From assembly GCF_041080625.1 (NCBI RefSeq), contig NZ_CP163518.1, positions 1,426,001 through 1,490,000 on the forward strand: DNA of 64,000 nucleotides. The letters run 5' to 3'. Positions 42,441-51,744 of the stretch are shown here, in pieces; within the stretch, counting starts at the first letter, position 1; every line of letters begins with the position of its first letter. The DNA is from Streptomyces sp. CG1. Its GTDB lineage: Bacteria > Actinomycetota > Actinomycetes > Streptomycetales > Streptomycetaceae. Position numbers and translations under genes: made by a program. The notes beneath the pieces were generated by a model. It searched no databases and was not told where the DNA came from. It worked only from the letters and a program-made list of their open reading frames with translations.

Positions 42441-44903
42441 TCAGCCGACCAGGTCGGCGCGCGTCCCGAGGTCCGTCAACGAGTCCTTTTGCTGGGCTCC
42501 TGTTGAGGTGACGCCCATTCGGTGCCGCCTGTGTTCCCTCTTGTCGGCGCGGGCGCTGACAGCATCGATGGCGTGGCGGGGCCAGTCCGACTCGCCCTGA
42601 GTATCGGGGATGGCGGGGAGCAGTTGGCGCAACCGGATCCACACCCCCGCCTCGGTCCATTCGATGAACCGTCGGTATGCGGTTTGACCCGAGAGTCCGA
42701 ACCCGAGTGGAAGTTGATTCCAGCCGCAGCCCGAGATCGCAGTGAAGACGATCGCGGCCAGGCTCTCCCGGTTGCCATGGCGTCGGGACGTGATGGCCGG
42801 TTCCCGTTCAGGCGTTGTCGGAACCACTTGTTGGAATAGGTCCCACAAAGTGTCCGGCACCATTTGTTCGACGGGGTCCCTCAACTCACGGACGGCACGG
42901 CCCGGCATCGCGGCCCACGACATCGCTTCGAGACCTTCTTGAGCTGTTTTGTCACGGGTGGCGTTGGACGCCAAGTCCGTTTCGTCACGGACGATCTGCA
43001 ACACCGGGACGGCCAGGTCACGCTTGTGATCGCATGAAGTCGCGAGGCGTTCTGCATACAGCCGGAGTCTGCGGCGCAGCCTCAGGCTTGGCCCTCTGAG
43101 CCCGTCGCTGAGCCTGCCCAATCGGCTGGCGAGTGGCTGGGTGTCCTCGCCGCGCTGCCGAAGGTCGAGCACTACCGGGCTGCGCATGCGCTCGCCTTGG
43201 GTGGCCTCAGCCCAGATAAGGGCCGAGCCGATCCGCGTGTCCGCGTTCTCCCTCAGCCGATCCAGCCTGGGAAGCCCGTCACACATGGCGCGCCAGTCGT
43301 GTACAGGAAGCCGCCAAGAGGCCAGCCTTCGGCGCCGATCGGCATAGTCAACGCGCGGCGCGGTCGCGTCCAGGTGTTTCGCAATCTGTTCGACGACTTC
43401 TTCGAAAGCCGGCCAGAGGCCGAGTGTGTCCAGGTGGCGTCCAAGGTATTTGAGGGTGCGCTCGGCAAGCTTCTGCTGCATACCCACCGCGGCCGCGCAT
43501 TCGGCCCATGTTGTGCCTGACACCAGCTCCGCCAGCCGCAGGGATGCAGCCCGGCGTAGGTGACGTTCGATCGCTGCGTCACCGCTCGGTAGGAGCCTGA
43601 TGAAGGCGGCAAAGTGCTGTTCAAACCACGGCCGGGGCAGGAAAGAGGGTATCTCTTCCACGCGGAACCGATGTTGGGTCGAGACGGTGCGCAGGTTGCG
43701 CCGGAGGGGAAGTCCATGGATACGTCGGACCGTGACACGGGCGAGGGCCGTTGAGATGTCGGCGCTCCTGCAGATGCCTCCGGCGTAGCTTCTTGCGCGG
43801 CGGTACGCTTCGCTGGCCAGTGGCTGAACACGGGCCCGGAGCGCGCCCAGTTCACGATCGCCCAGGAGCACATCGGCTCCGAGGAGTAGGGCACCGCATA
43901 TCAAGGAGTCGTCGGGGGCAACCTTCGCACCGCGGCCGCTCCATACTCCGCGTCCCCGATGTTCGGCCGTGAGCTGAGCGATAACAGGTTCTGCGTGTGC
44001 CTGGACCAGGGCTGCCAAGTGAGAGGAAGGGAGGAACTCGGCGCCCAGCGGCCACGTCAGTTTCATGAGGTGGGTGATCGCGATCAGGTCCGAAAAGTAG
44101 GACCTGTCAGGCATGGCGTCCCTGCCCCAGCGTTGCCCCTGCGGAGAGAGGTAGTCCAGGACGCGCTGTTGCAGGCTCAGGAGCTGATCCAAGTCGTCGT
44201 TGGGCAGGCCGGTGCCGATGCGGGAGTTGATGCCGTCCAGTCGCGCTCTGCACAGCACGCTCCGGGCTCGCTCCGCGCTGTCGGACCGGTCGCCGGTCTG
44301 ACGAGGAACGGTGTTGCGACATTCCAAAGGGTGCAGCCCAGTCAGCCCGGCGTTCTTGATCAGAGTCGAGTGGCCGTGACCTGCTGCACCGCCAGCCGCA
44401 TTGAGCGGAAGGTTGCATGCCGGGCAGAGGTATTCCAGCAGGCGACGGTGGCGCACGCAGGCGAAGACGACCGGAAGATGCCAGAGCAACTGCCACCCTC
44501 CGCCCAGGGATTGCTCGACCGCCCTGGTGTCCCCCTTCAGGCAGTCGGGGCAGTAGCGGCTGGAGCAGGTCATCGCCCAATTGACCGAAGCGGCAGACCC
44601 GATCCTGTTGGTATTCGTGCGGAGCCTGCTCAGTGGCGGATAGGTCTGGGTGAATCGTCGCAAGGTCAGGCCGTCGGCTTCGTGCTCGGTCAGGCGTGCG
44701 GTGAAGGCGAACTGTCGCAGCGTCTCCTCGCGGATGGTTCGAAGGCAGGCGGAGGAGAGGCGACGCTGCCGCACGTCCAGGCCGCACAGCTCCGCGATCC
44801 GGACGGGAGAGCGATCCAAGCGGTAGGCCGTGCGGAGCAGGAAGCCCGGCAGGGACTCGCCTTCCAACGGCTCGAGATTTCGCGGCAGCTGTCGGGGTGT
44901 CAT
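42441..44903 (-). CDS. tniQ: TniQ family protein fused to an IS5-type (DUF4096) DNA-binding domain
   Basis: The 820-residue protein is collinear with the second TniQ (49870-51744) for about 620 residues: the N-terminal GESLPGFLLRTAYRLDRSP and zinc ligands C118/C121, H152, C160/C163 (RYCPDC, CVRHRRLLEYLCPAC) fall at the same residue numbers in both. Beyond residue 620 there is a linker, then residues ~673-785 match the DUF4096 head of IS5-group transposases (MVPDTLWDLFQQVVP, SLAAIVFTAISGCGWNQLPL, TAYRRFIEWTEAGVWIRL, SDWPRHAIDAVSARADK). Only the first catalytic Asp region is present; the second Asp and the Glu of the DDE triad are absent. In Tn7, TnsD is a TniQ with a C-terminal DNA-binding part, so this may be a target-selecting TnsD analogue. 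The ATG at 44903 follows GGGGAG. Confidence 0.85.
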   Translation of the reverse strand: MTPRQLPRNLEPLEGESLPGFLLRTAYRLDRSPVRIAELCGLDVRQRRLSSACLRTIREETLRQFAFTARLTEHEADGLTLRRFTQTYPPLSRLRTNTNRIGSAASVNWAMTCSSRYCPDCLKGDTRAVEQSLGGGWQLLWHLPVVFACVRHRRLLEYLCPACNLPLNAAGGAAGHGHSTLIKNAGLTGLHPLECRNTVPRQTGDRSDSAERARSVLCRARLDGINSRIGTGLPNDDLDQLLSLQQRVLDYLSPQGQRWGRDAMPDRSYFSDLIAITHLMKLTWPLGAEFLPSSHLAALVQAHAEPVIAQLTAEHRGRGVWSGRGAKVAPDDSLICGALLLGADVLLGDRELGALRARVQPLASEAYRRARSYAGGICRSADISTALARVTVRRIHGLPLRRNLRTVSTQHRFRVEEIPSFLPRPWFEQHFAAFIRLLPSGDAAIERHLRRAASLRLAELVSGTTWAECAAAVGMQQKLAERTLKYLGRHLDTLGLWPAFEEVVEQIAKHLDATAPRVDYADRRRRLASWRLPVHDWRAMCDGLPRLDRLRENADTRIGSALIWAEATQGERMRSPVVLDLRQRGEDTQPLASRLGRLSDGLRGPSLRLRRRLRLYAERLATSCDHKRDLAVPVLQIVRDETDLASNATRDKTAQEGLEAMSWAAMPGRAVRELRDPVEQMVPDTLWDLFQQVVPTTPEREPAITSRRHGNRESLAAIVFTAISGCGWNQLPLGFGLSGQTAYRRFIEWTEAGVWIRLRQLLPAIPDTQGESDWPRHAIDAVSARADKREHRRHRMGVTSTGAQQKDSLTDLGTRADLVG

Positions 44904-45256
44904 GCTGCTGCTCTCCCCTTTCCGAAACGCCCAGGGCCGACAAGGTGCCGTCCGTTCGGACCTCCGCGACAACGGCGCCACAAGTCAGCCGAGATTCGGA
45001 GCACTTCCCTTCTCTCGCGACCAACGGCAGCGCGTGGCGGCTCACGAAAGGGCCGGAGGCATTTCTGTCACCGCACGGATCCCAGCAGCCGCACAGTCAA
45101 CCAGCACGCCACCACTGACCGGTCAGCTCCGCCCACAACATCACTCGTATGCGTGACACGCGAACGGATGACCGACTTCAGCGAGGGCAGACACCGTACC
45201 GTCGTCGCACTCTTGAGATTCGGATCACGAGGCAGAAAAGGTCAAAGGATTCGCGA
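44904..45256. promoter_or_regulatory. divergent promoter region between the tniQ fusion and tnsA
   Basis: This 353-bp gap must drive both the leftward tniQ fusion and the rightward tnsABC-tniQ operon. It contains a perfect 12-bp palindrome CTGACCGGTCAG at 45115-45126, a candidate site for autoregulation, for example by TnsB or a host repressor. AAGGA at 45245-45249 is the tnsA ribosome site. No short gene is recognised. Confidence 0.45.
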
Positions 45257-46138
45257 GTGAACTCGACTGATTTTACGCGACGTTGGCGCTCCGGAGCGGC
45301 CACGCCCTCGGACCCTGCATGGTCGGATGCGTGTCATCTCGAAGATCTTGCGCTTCTGTACACCGGGTTCACGGACTACACGCAGGCCTTGGATCTCGAC
45401 GAGCAATGGCCCCTGCGCTGGAGCAGCACGTGGAAGTTCAGCCAGACTCCGATCACCATCTCGGTGCGTGACATGGACAAGGTGGATTTACGGCGAACCG
45501 TCCCGGTCCGCCGCTTCACGTGGCGTACGGACCAGTTCCACCGCCCGGGCCTCGAGTACCTGATGGCGACGGATCGGCACCATGGCTTCGAGAGCCACGA
45601 GGAGGAACGACTGCTGCTGGTCGCCGACTTCGCCGCCGGTCTGATGGAGGCCCTGTGTCAGCCGTTCCGGCTGCGGTTCCTCTCCGGCGGCAAGACGATC
45701 GGGCACACCCCGGACTTCCTGCTGGTCACGGATTCCGGGCTCTTCTTGATCGACGTGCGTCCGGCCGATCGGATCAAGCCGGAGGATGCGCTGAAGTTCG
45801 CCGCCACGGCGGAGGCCGCGCTGTCGGCGGGGTGGCAGTACGGCGTCGTGGCGGGGTGGCGCCAGCATGTGTGGACGAACGTGGACGCGCTCTCCGCGGA
45901 GCGACGTCCGCTGCCTGATGTGCTGGGAATTCAGGGCCAGTTACGGGAGGCGGCAGCACATGGCCCGTTGCCGTTCGGCGAGCTGGTGGAGCGCTGCCCA
46001 ATCCCGGCGATCGGCCGGGCTCATGCGATCCACCTGCTGTGGCACCGCCACCTCGGTGTGGATCTCTCCGGGCCGTTCGGGGACGCGAGCCTGGTCCGCC
46101 TGGCTCCCCAGCAGCATCACCGGGAGCTGTCACGGTGA
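45257..46138 (+). CDS. tnsA: TnsA-like heteromeric transposase endonuclease subunit
   Basis: The 293-residue product has the restriction-endonuclease-like core of TnsA: an acidic helix HEEERLLLVADFAAG (E115-E117), GHTPDFLL with Asp153, and LFLIDVRPADR (Asp166, Arg168), followed by the WQYGVVAGWRQHVW strand-helix. In Tn7 TnsA the last motif carries a catalytic Lys; here the position is Arg. The enzyme should cut the 5' transposon strands so that the element moves by cut-and-paste rather than replicative cointegration. The GTG at 45257 is taken as start (AAGGA, 7-base spacer). The stop overlaps the tnsB start as GTGA. Confidence 0.85.
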   Translation: MNSTDFTRRWRSGAATPSDPAWSDACHLEDLALLYTGFTDYTQALDLDEQWPLRWSSTWKFSQTPITISVRDMDKVDLRRTVPVRRFTWRTDQFHRPGLEYLMATDRHHGFESHEEERLLLVADFAAGLMEALCQPFRLRFLSGGKTIGHTPDFLLVTDSGLFLIDVRPADRIKPEDALKFAATAEAALSAGWQYGVVAGWRQHVWTNVDALSAERRPLPDVLGIQGQLREAAAHGPLPFGELVERCPIPAIGRAHAIHLLWHRHLGVDLSGPFGDASLVRLAPQQHHRELSR

Positions 46139-48528
46139 GCACCGCAGTAGATCCCATGTGGAACCTGGAGCCAGGCGCCGAGCTGATCATCAGCGGCAGC
46201 CCCTGGCGGATCCAGTCCTGCCTGCCCCACCTCGGCCGGGTCACGCTCGTCGACGACGACGGCGAAACGTGGAAGACCTCGCTGAGCGAACTGATCCATC
46301 GCCCGGACTGCCGCCCCTCCACCCGGACTCGCACGGACCTGCCAGCCGCGGACCGGGGCCGACAGCCAAAGGCGATGGACGACCTGGAGGAGCACGAACG
46401 CACGATCGTCATGCTCCGCATGGAGCACCTGTGGGAGGTCGAGACTGGATTTCGCAGTGGCGATCCACTCGACGCGCTGCCGCATGAACCGCGGCCGCAG
46501 TACGACCCGGACACCACGACGCTGACCCAGCGCCGACTCGCGAAAGTAGCGGAACTGCGGAAAGCCGCGGCCGAAGCGCCCGCGCAGGCGAAGGCCAACG
46601 GGCTGCACCGAGCAAGTCTGCGCACGCTGGTCCGTTGGGACACCGCACGGGCGAAGTACGGTCCGATCGGCGTCGCGGACGATCGATGGCTGCGGGAAGC
46701 CAGCGGGCACACGATCTCCCCCGAACTGCGCGAGGCCCTGTTTGCGGTGTACGCCGAGGCATCGGATCGTCGCTCGAAGCTGACCATGCGAGACAAAGAG
46801 CGTCTTATCCACCAGTACGTGCGCGAAGTGTTCGGCTCCGCGGATGCCGAACCCACTGACAGTGAAGCCACCGACCTTGAATCCGCTGAAAAACCGAGCG
46901 TGAAGATCCCTAACTACGACACCCTGCGCGCCATCTGGAAGGAGTGGTTCGGATCCAACGGAGCGCGGCAGCGTTACGCACGCTCGGCGGCGAAGGCGAA
47001 GCAGTACGCGACCGGCCGGCACATCGTGGTGCACCGGCCCGGCCAGGTGGTGGCGCTGGACAGCACAGTGTTGCCGGTGAAGGTGCTGGACAACGTGTTC
47101 GGCGACCCGGTGTCCGTATATCTGACGCTAGCCGTGGACGTCTACACCCGCTCGATCGTCGCGTTCCGGCTCAGCCTCGTCTCCGACAAGTCGATCGACG
47201 TGGCGATGGTGCTGCGGGACATGATGATGCCGCTGCCGATGCGCCCGGGCTGGGGGAAGGCCGTGGAGTGGGCCTACCCCGGCGTCCCCAACACCGTGGT
47301 CGCGGAGTTCGCCGGCTACGAGGTCGCCGGACTGCCATTCTTCCCACCCGAGACGGTCACCACCGACCACGGCTCCGCCTACCGCAACCACCACCTCGTC
47401 GAAGTGCAGCGGGTCATTAAGGCAAACATCAAACCCAGCCGCGTACTGCGCCCTACCGACAAGCACTCCGTGGAACGGACATTCGGCGCCATCAGGTCAC
47501 TGCTGTTCACCCTCCTGCTCGGCTACCAGGGCACGGACGTCGCCGACCGAGGCGTGGACCCGGAGGCCGACGCCTGCCTGACCGTGACGGAGATGGAACA
47601 CCTGATCGCCACGTGGGTTGTCGAGACCTGGCAGAACCGGCGCTTCGGCTCGTACGCCCCGAGCTGGGACCCGCGCGGCGACCACAGCCCCAACACTCTG
47701 TTCGCGGCGGCGATGTCCCAGGGCGGATTCGCCCTGCGGATTCCGCCCGCCGAGCTCTACTACCAGCTCCTGCCGCGCCACAAGGTCATGATCCACGGAA
47801 AGCGAGGCGTGAAGATCAAGAACCTCTGGTACGACGGCGAGGCCCTCGATCCCTACCGCGGAGAGCTCTCCCGCCGCGGCGGGAAGAACAAGAACAAGTA
47901 CGTCATCCACCGCGACCCCCGCGATCCGTGTTTCGTGTTCTTCCAGGACCCGAATACGCACGACTGGCACACGCTGCGCTGGACGGGCCTGCCCGAGGAA
48001 GGCGAGGTGCCCGCGTTCAGTGATGCCCGCGTGCGTGAAGCCATGCGGGAACTGCGCAAGAGAGGTCTTGCCCCAAAGGCGGACACCGAACTCCTCCCGG
48101 CACTCCTTGAGTTGATCGGCGGCAACATCCCGGTCGAAAAGTGGCCCACTCAGCTCTCCAAGCGGCAGCGTACCGAGCATGCACGCGAAGTCGCCCAGGC
48201 GGCCGCGGCGGCCGCCGACCGTCCCACAAGCGCGGTCAGGAAGGAGCCGCCAGCACAGACCGCCTCTGTTCCCGCAACGCGGGCAGGCTCCGCTGGCGGC
48301 AAGGTCGTGCCCCTGCGTCCGAAGGACCGGGCTCAGCAAGTACACGATGCAGTGAACAGCGAACGCCGGCGCCGCCGTGAAGCCGCGGTCCCCAGCCAGC
48401 TGTCCGCACCCCCCGATCTTTCCGAACGGCTGCGCGCTTCGAGCCTGCTGGCGCTGCCGGATGACGAATTCGACGATGACGACGCCATCAACGCGGCCAG
48501 CGAGGCCGAGGAAGAGGCCGGTCAGTGA
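46135..48528 (+). CDS. tnsB: TnsB-like DDE transposase (Mu-transposase C-terminal family)
   Basis: The 797-residue product has an N-terminal DNA-binding part with helical HTH-like segments (about 75-280), then an RNase H-fold catalytic core with the DDE triad at Asp309 (VVALDSTVL), Asp411 (VTTDHGSAY) and Glu447 (SVERTFG); the 35-residue Asp-Glu spacing is the standard D,D35E pattern. A Mu-transposase C-terminal beta-barrel follows (about 565-640) and then a basic Ala-rich tail (QAAAAAADRP, RRRREAAV), likely the TnsC-contacting end. It should cut the 3' ends and join them to the target. GTG start at 46135 overlaps the tnsA stop; the stop overlaps the tnsC start. Confidence 0.92.
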   Translation: MSTAVDPMWNLEPGAELIISGSPWRIQSCLPHLGRVTLVDDDGETWKTSLSELIHRPDCRPSTRTRTDLPAADRGRQPKAMDDLEEHERTIVMLRMEHLWEVETGFRSGDPLDALPHEPRPQYDPDTTTLTQRRLAKVAELRKAAAEAPAQAKANGLHRASLRTLVRWDTARAKYGPIGVADDRWLREASGHTISPELREALFAVYAEASDRRSKLTMRDKERLIHQYVREVFGSADAEPTDSEATDLESAEKPSVKIPNYDTLRAIWKEWFGSNGARQRYARSAAKAKQYATGRHIVVHRPGQVVALDSTVLPVKVLDNVFGDPVSVYLTLAVDVYTRSIVAFRLSLVSDKSIDVAMVLRDMMMPLPMRPGWGKAVEWAYPGVPNTVVAEFAGYEVAGLPFFPPETVTTDHGSAYRNHHLVEVQRVIKANIKPSRVLRPTDKHSVERTFGAIRSLLFTLLLGYQGTDVADRGVDPEADACLTVTEMEHLIATWVVETWQNRRFGSYAPSWDPRGDHSPNTLFAAAMSQGGFALRIPPAELYYQLLPRHKVMIHGKRGVKIKNLWYDGEALDPYRGELSRRGGKNKNKYVIHRDPRDPCFVFFQDPNTHDWHTLRWTGLPEEGEVPAFSDARVREAMRELRKRGLAPKADTELLPALLELIGGNIPVEKWPTQLSKRQRTEHAREVAQAAAAAADRPTSAVRKEPPAQTASVPATRAGSAGGKVVPLRPKDRAQQVHDAVNSERRRRREAAVPSQLSAPPDLSERLRASSLLALPDDEFDDDDAINAASEAEEEAGQ

Positions 48529-49772
48529 CCTCGAAGCAGAACCTGCTGTCGTTCCTCCCCGGCCCGGCGGTGGACCGCACCACCTTCGAGGGCTGGAACC
48601 GATGGTGCGAGACCCGCGCAGCCTTTGTCCCCGCGCCGATCCTCACAGCTGAGGAGTACGACCGCCTGTCGCCGCGCCGGCAGCGCATCCACGACCTGCA
48701 CCGCCTCGCGACGCACAGCTCGCTGCCGATCCAGGCCACTCCTATGAGCGAACGCGTCGCCCACGCGGTGCTTGCCCGCGTCGAGGACGGCGCCTTCAGC
48801 CACAAGGCCGGGACCCGCGGCGGCATCATGGTCAACGGCGACGGCGCCCAGGGCAAGACCGAGACGATCTGCGAGGCCCTGGCCTGCTTCCAGGAGGAGT
48901 GGCTGGCCCTCCACAACTACGCTAACCCCGACGCCATGCCCGGCACCCGCGACCTGGTCGCCCCCGTCGCCTACGTACGCTGTCCGGTCAAGGCCACGCC
49001 CATCTCCACCTGCCAGCGGATCCTCGACTTCTACGGCGAGGACTACAAGGGCATGCGCCTGGAAGACCTCGTACGCACCGTCAAGACCGCGGTCGTCGAG
49101 CACGCCACCAAGGCCCTCGTAATCGACGACATCACCCGCCTCAAGCTCCACCGCGAAGCCGACCAGGACGTCCTCGACCTGCTCCGCGAAATGATGAGCA
49201 TGCCCGTCACGCTCATCCTCGTCGGCGTCGGCATCCCCAACTCGGGCCTGCTCCGCGAAGGCCGCCGCGACCCCAAGACCCAGGAGTGGATCTACGAGCC
49301 GGTCAAGGACCGCGGCCGCAGCCCCAACGACCACGCCGCCAGCCAGCACGAACGCCGCTTCCAGGTCGTCGACCTCGGCCCCTTCAGGTACGCCACACCT
49401 ACGCAGATGGAGGCCTGGATGGTCCATCTCCGGCGCCTGGAAGGCGAGTTGCGGCTGCTGACCAGCACAGTCGGCATGCTTACCGAGGGTGACATGCCCG
49501 AGTACTTGTTCAACCGCACCAAGGGCGTGGTCGGCATCTTGGAGAAGCTCATCCAGCACGGCTGCCGCCGCGCCATGGAGGACAAGAGCGAACGCCTGAC
49601 GAAGGAGCTGCTCAACCAATTCACCGTCACCCCCGACGACATGCCCGACCTCGACGCGGCATCCGGCGAGCAGCCCCACATCCCGCCCCACGAACCGACG
49701 CAGAAGAAGAAGTCGCCGGGCCGCAACACCGTATTCGACGACGACGGCCCGGCCGAGGCCGACGCCGGATGA
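48525..49772 (+). CDS. tnsC: TnsC/TniB-like AAA+ ATPase regulator of transposition
   Basis: The 415-residue product is an AAA+ ATPase: Walker A GDGAQGKT (105-112), Walker B ALVIDD (197-202), a sensor-1-like segment LILVGVGIPN, and a variable C-terminal region with basic stretches (PTQKKKSPGRN). In Tn7-like systems TnsC polymerises on DNA and links the target-bound TniQ/TnsD to the TnsAB transposase. GTG at 48525 overlaps the tnsB stop (GTGA). Its stop overlaps an ATG (ATGA) of a short reading frame that precedes tniQ. Confidence 0.9.
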   Translation: MTSKQNLLSFLPGPAVDRTTFEGWNRWCETRAAFVPAPILTAEEYDRLSPRRQRIHDLHRLATHSSLPIQATPMSERVAHAVLARVEDGAFSHKAGTRGGIMVNGDGAQGKTETICEALACFQEEWLALHNYANPDAMPGTRDLVAPVAYVRCPVKATPISTCQRILDFYGEDYKGMRLEDLVRTVKTAVVEHATKALVIDDITRLKLHREADQDVLDLLREMMSMPVTLILVGVGIPNSGLLREGRRDPKTQEWIYEPVKDRGRSPNDHAASQHERRFQVVDLGPFRYATPTQMEAWMVHLRRLEGELRLLTSTVGMLTEGDMPEYLFNRTKGVVGILEKLIQHGCRRAMEDKSERLTKELLNQFTVTPDDMPDLDAASGEQPHIPPHEPTQKKKSPGRNTVFDDDGPAEADAG

Positions 49773-49873
49773 CAAAGACACAGAGCCGGCCTGTGGCCCG
49801 CAGCCTGGTGCCGCTGCCGGAGGCCGAACCGGGCCACCTCCGCTACCGTGCACAACAGATTCTCGTCCATTGA
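49769..49873 (+). CDS. 34-codon ORF, apparent relic of a tniQ start, bridging tnsC and tniQ
   Basis: ATG at 49769 overlaps the tnsC stop (ATGA) and the frame ends in TGA at 49871-49873, which overlaps the TTG start of tniQ (TTGA). The product begins MTKTQSRPVARSLVPLPEAE and resembles the first residues of both TniQ proteins here (LARSLAPLSEESLPG, LPRNLEPLEGESLPG). After that the match stops. The likely explanation is that an older tniQ was replaced by the present one, leaving its first codons; the short frame may now only serve translational coupling. Confidence 0.6.
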   Translation: MTKTQSRPVARSLVPLPEAEPGHLRYRAQQILVH

Positions 49874-51744
49874 CCACACATCCACTGGCCCGGAGCCTCG
49901 CCCCGCTGTCGGAAGAGTCTCTACCAGGGCTGATCCTTCGCCTGGCCTACCGACTGGATCGCTCGCCAGCCAGGATCGCCGCGCTGTGCGGACTGAGCCG
50001 TCACCAAAACCGGCTACCAGCCGAGTACTTGATCTCCGTGCCCGCTGAGTCCGCCAAGGCTCTCAAGGCAGCTGCATCTCTGCGCGAGGGCGAAGCCGAC
50101 GCTCTCACCCTGTCAGCCATGGCCGCCTCCTACCCGCCACTGGCCACGATGCGTCTGGGTGGTAGTCGCAATATGGCCTCTGCCCGACGCACCTGGGCCT
50201 TCAGCCTGTCCAGCCGCTACTGTCCGAACTGCCTCGCCGGGGACGGGAGCCCGATCCAGAATGAGTATGGCGGCCCATGGAGACTGCGCTGGCATATCCC
50301 GATCTCCTTCGCGTGCACTACCCACAACCGCTTCCTGGAGCGTGGATGTCCGCAGTGCGGAGGGCATCCGAACCAGCCCTCGAACACCGAGCGACAAGGG
50401 CTCATCACACAGAGCACGATCGGTGGACTACACCCGGCGCAGTGTCGCCATCACCTCGCATCCGGCCCAGCCAGTGCGAGCATCCGGACACGGCTGTGTG
50501 CAGCGCGACTCAACCAGGGGGCCTCTGTACCCGAACGACCGGACAGCGACCTTGTCACCATGCTCGCACTGCAGCGACGCGTCGACCGGCATCTCACTCC
50601 CACCAAGCCCTCACCCGCAGCCAACGCAAGCTACTCAAACCTAGAGCAGCACTTCTTTTCCGACCTCATCGCCGCCGCTCAACTCATCCGGCTCAGCTGG
50701 CCCGACAGTGCATGCTTCGCCCCATCCAGCACCGTCGCCGACCTGATTGCCCACCACGTGGCCACCTGGACCGCCCTCCGCGAAAACCGCAGCCCCGGCA
50801 GGCGCGTCCGCGATGCATGGGCCGCTCCCCAATGCCCGGCCGAGTGCGGAGCACTGTTGCTCGCGGCGGACACCCTGCTCGGCGACCGAGGCCAGGACGG
50901 TCCGGCCCTTCGCGAGCGGATCCAGCCGCTCGCCACCGCCGCCTTCACGCGCAACGAGGCCAACACCGGCGCCACCTTCCGGCGCATGGACGTCTCCTCA
51001 GACCTGGCAAGGGCCCTGGCGCAGCGATCCCTCGGCTTCAACCGCGCCGGCGGCCATCACCACGCCAAACAACACGTTCCCTCGCGTCAGTCCCATTTCG
51101 GGATCGAGCATGTGCCAGCTCTCTTGCCCGAGTCCTGGATCGGCGCGCACTTCAGCGATCTGACGTCCCTGTGGGATCCCAGGGACGTCTGGAGACCACG
51201 CCATCTACGCCGAGTAGCTTCCCTCAAGCTCGTCGAATTGGCCGGCGGCGGCACCTGGCCACAATGTGCCGTAATCCTGGGAATACCGCGCGTCACCGCC
51301 CAACGTAGCCTGACCGTACTCAAGCGAAGCCTGCTACCCGGCGGCCTATGGCCACTGCTCGACACGGCGGTCGAGACCGTCGCGCAGGGATTGGACGCCG
51401 ATCCACTACGCATGGATTTCGCTGCGCGTCGCCGAACGCTGAGTACCTGGCAGATCCCTGTCGAGGACCTGGCTGCACTCACGACAGGCCTGGTCAGTCT
51501 CGCCAACGCGGAGTCCCCTTTGACCCGGGCTGCGGCAACCGCAATCGTGTGGGCTCGCGTCACCCAGGGCGACCATCTGCACAGCCCGCCGGTCGAAGTA
51601 CTCCGCGAAGCGCAGCAGAGTACCAAGCCCTTGGTCTCCGCCATCGGACAGCTGCAGACACCCGGCAATCGCAGAGGAGCCAGACTCGTCTTCCTTCAAC
51701 GCATCAACGAATACGCCGATGGCCTCGCCCAAACTCTCAATTAG
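49870..51744 (+). CDS. tniQ: TniQ family transposition targeting protein
   Basis: The 624-residue product has the TniQ N-terminal domain (EESLPGLILRLAYRLDRSP) and zinc ligands C118/C121, H152, C160/C163 (RYCPNC, CTTHNRFLERGCPQC). A long helical C-terminal region with TnsD-like features follows (TWPQCAVILGIPRVTAQRSL, AATAIVWARVTQGDHLHSP). It lacks the IS5-like extension of its paralogue. In Tn7-like systems TniQ proteins recognise the target or bridge to a targeting module and recruit TnsC. The start is TTG at 49870, overlapping the stop of the preceding short frame. It is the last gene of the tns operon. Confidence 0.88.
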   Translation: MTTHPLARSLAPLSEESLPGLILRLAYRLDRSPARIAALCGLSRHQNRLPAEYLISVPAESAKALKAAASLREGEADALTLSAMAASYPPLATMRLGGSRNMASARRTWAFSLSSRYCPNCLAGDGSPIQNEYGGPWRLRWHIPISFACTTHNRFLERGCPQCGGHPNQPSNTERQGLITQSTIGGLHPAQCRHHLASGPASASIRTRLCAARLNQGASVPERPDSDLVTMLALQRRVDRHLTPTKPSPAANASYSNLEQHFFSDLIAAAQLIRLSWPDSACFAPSSTVADLIAHHVATWTALRENRSPGRRVRDAWAAPQCPAECGALLLAADTLLGDRGQDGPALRERIQPLATAAFTRNEANTGATFRRMDVSSDLARALAQRSLGFNRAGGHHHAKQHVPSRQSHFGIEHVPALLPESWIGAHFSDLTSLWDPRDVWRPRHLRRVASLKLVELAGGGTWPQCAVILGIPRVTAQRSLTVLKRSLLPGGLWPLLDTAVETVAQGLDADPLRMDFAARRRTLSTWQIPVEDLAALTTGLVSLANAESPLTRAAATAIVWARVTQGDHLHSPPVEVLREAQQSTKPLVSAIGQLQTPGNRRGARLVFLQRINEYADGLAQTLN

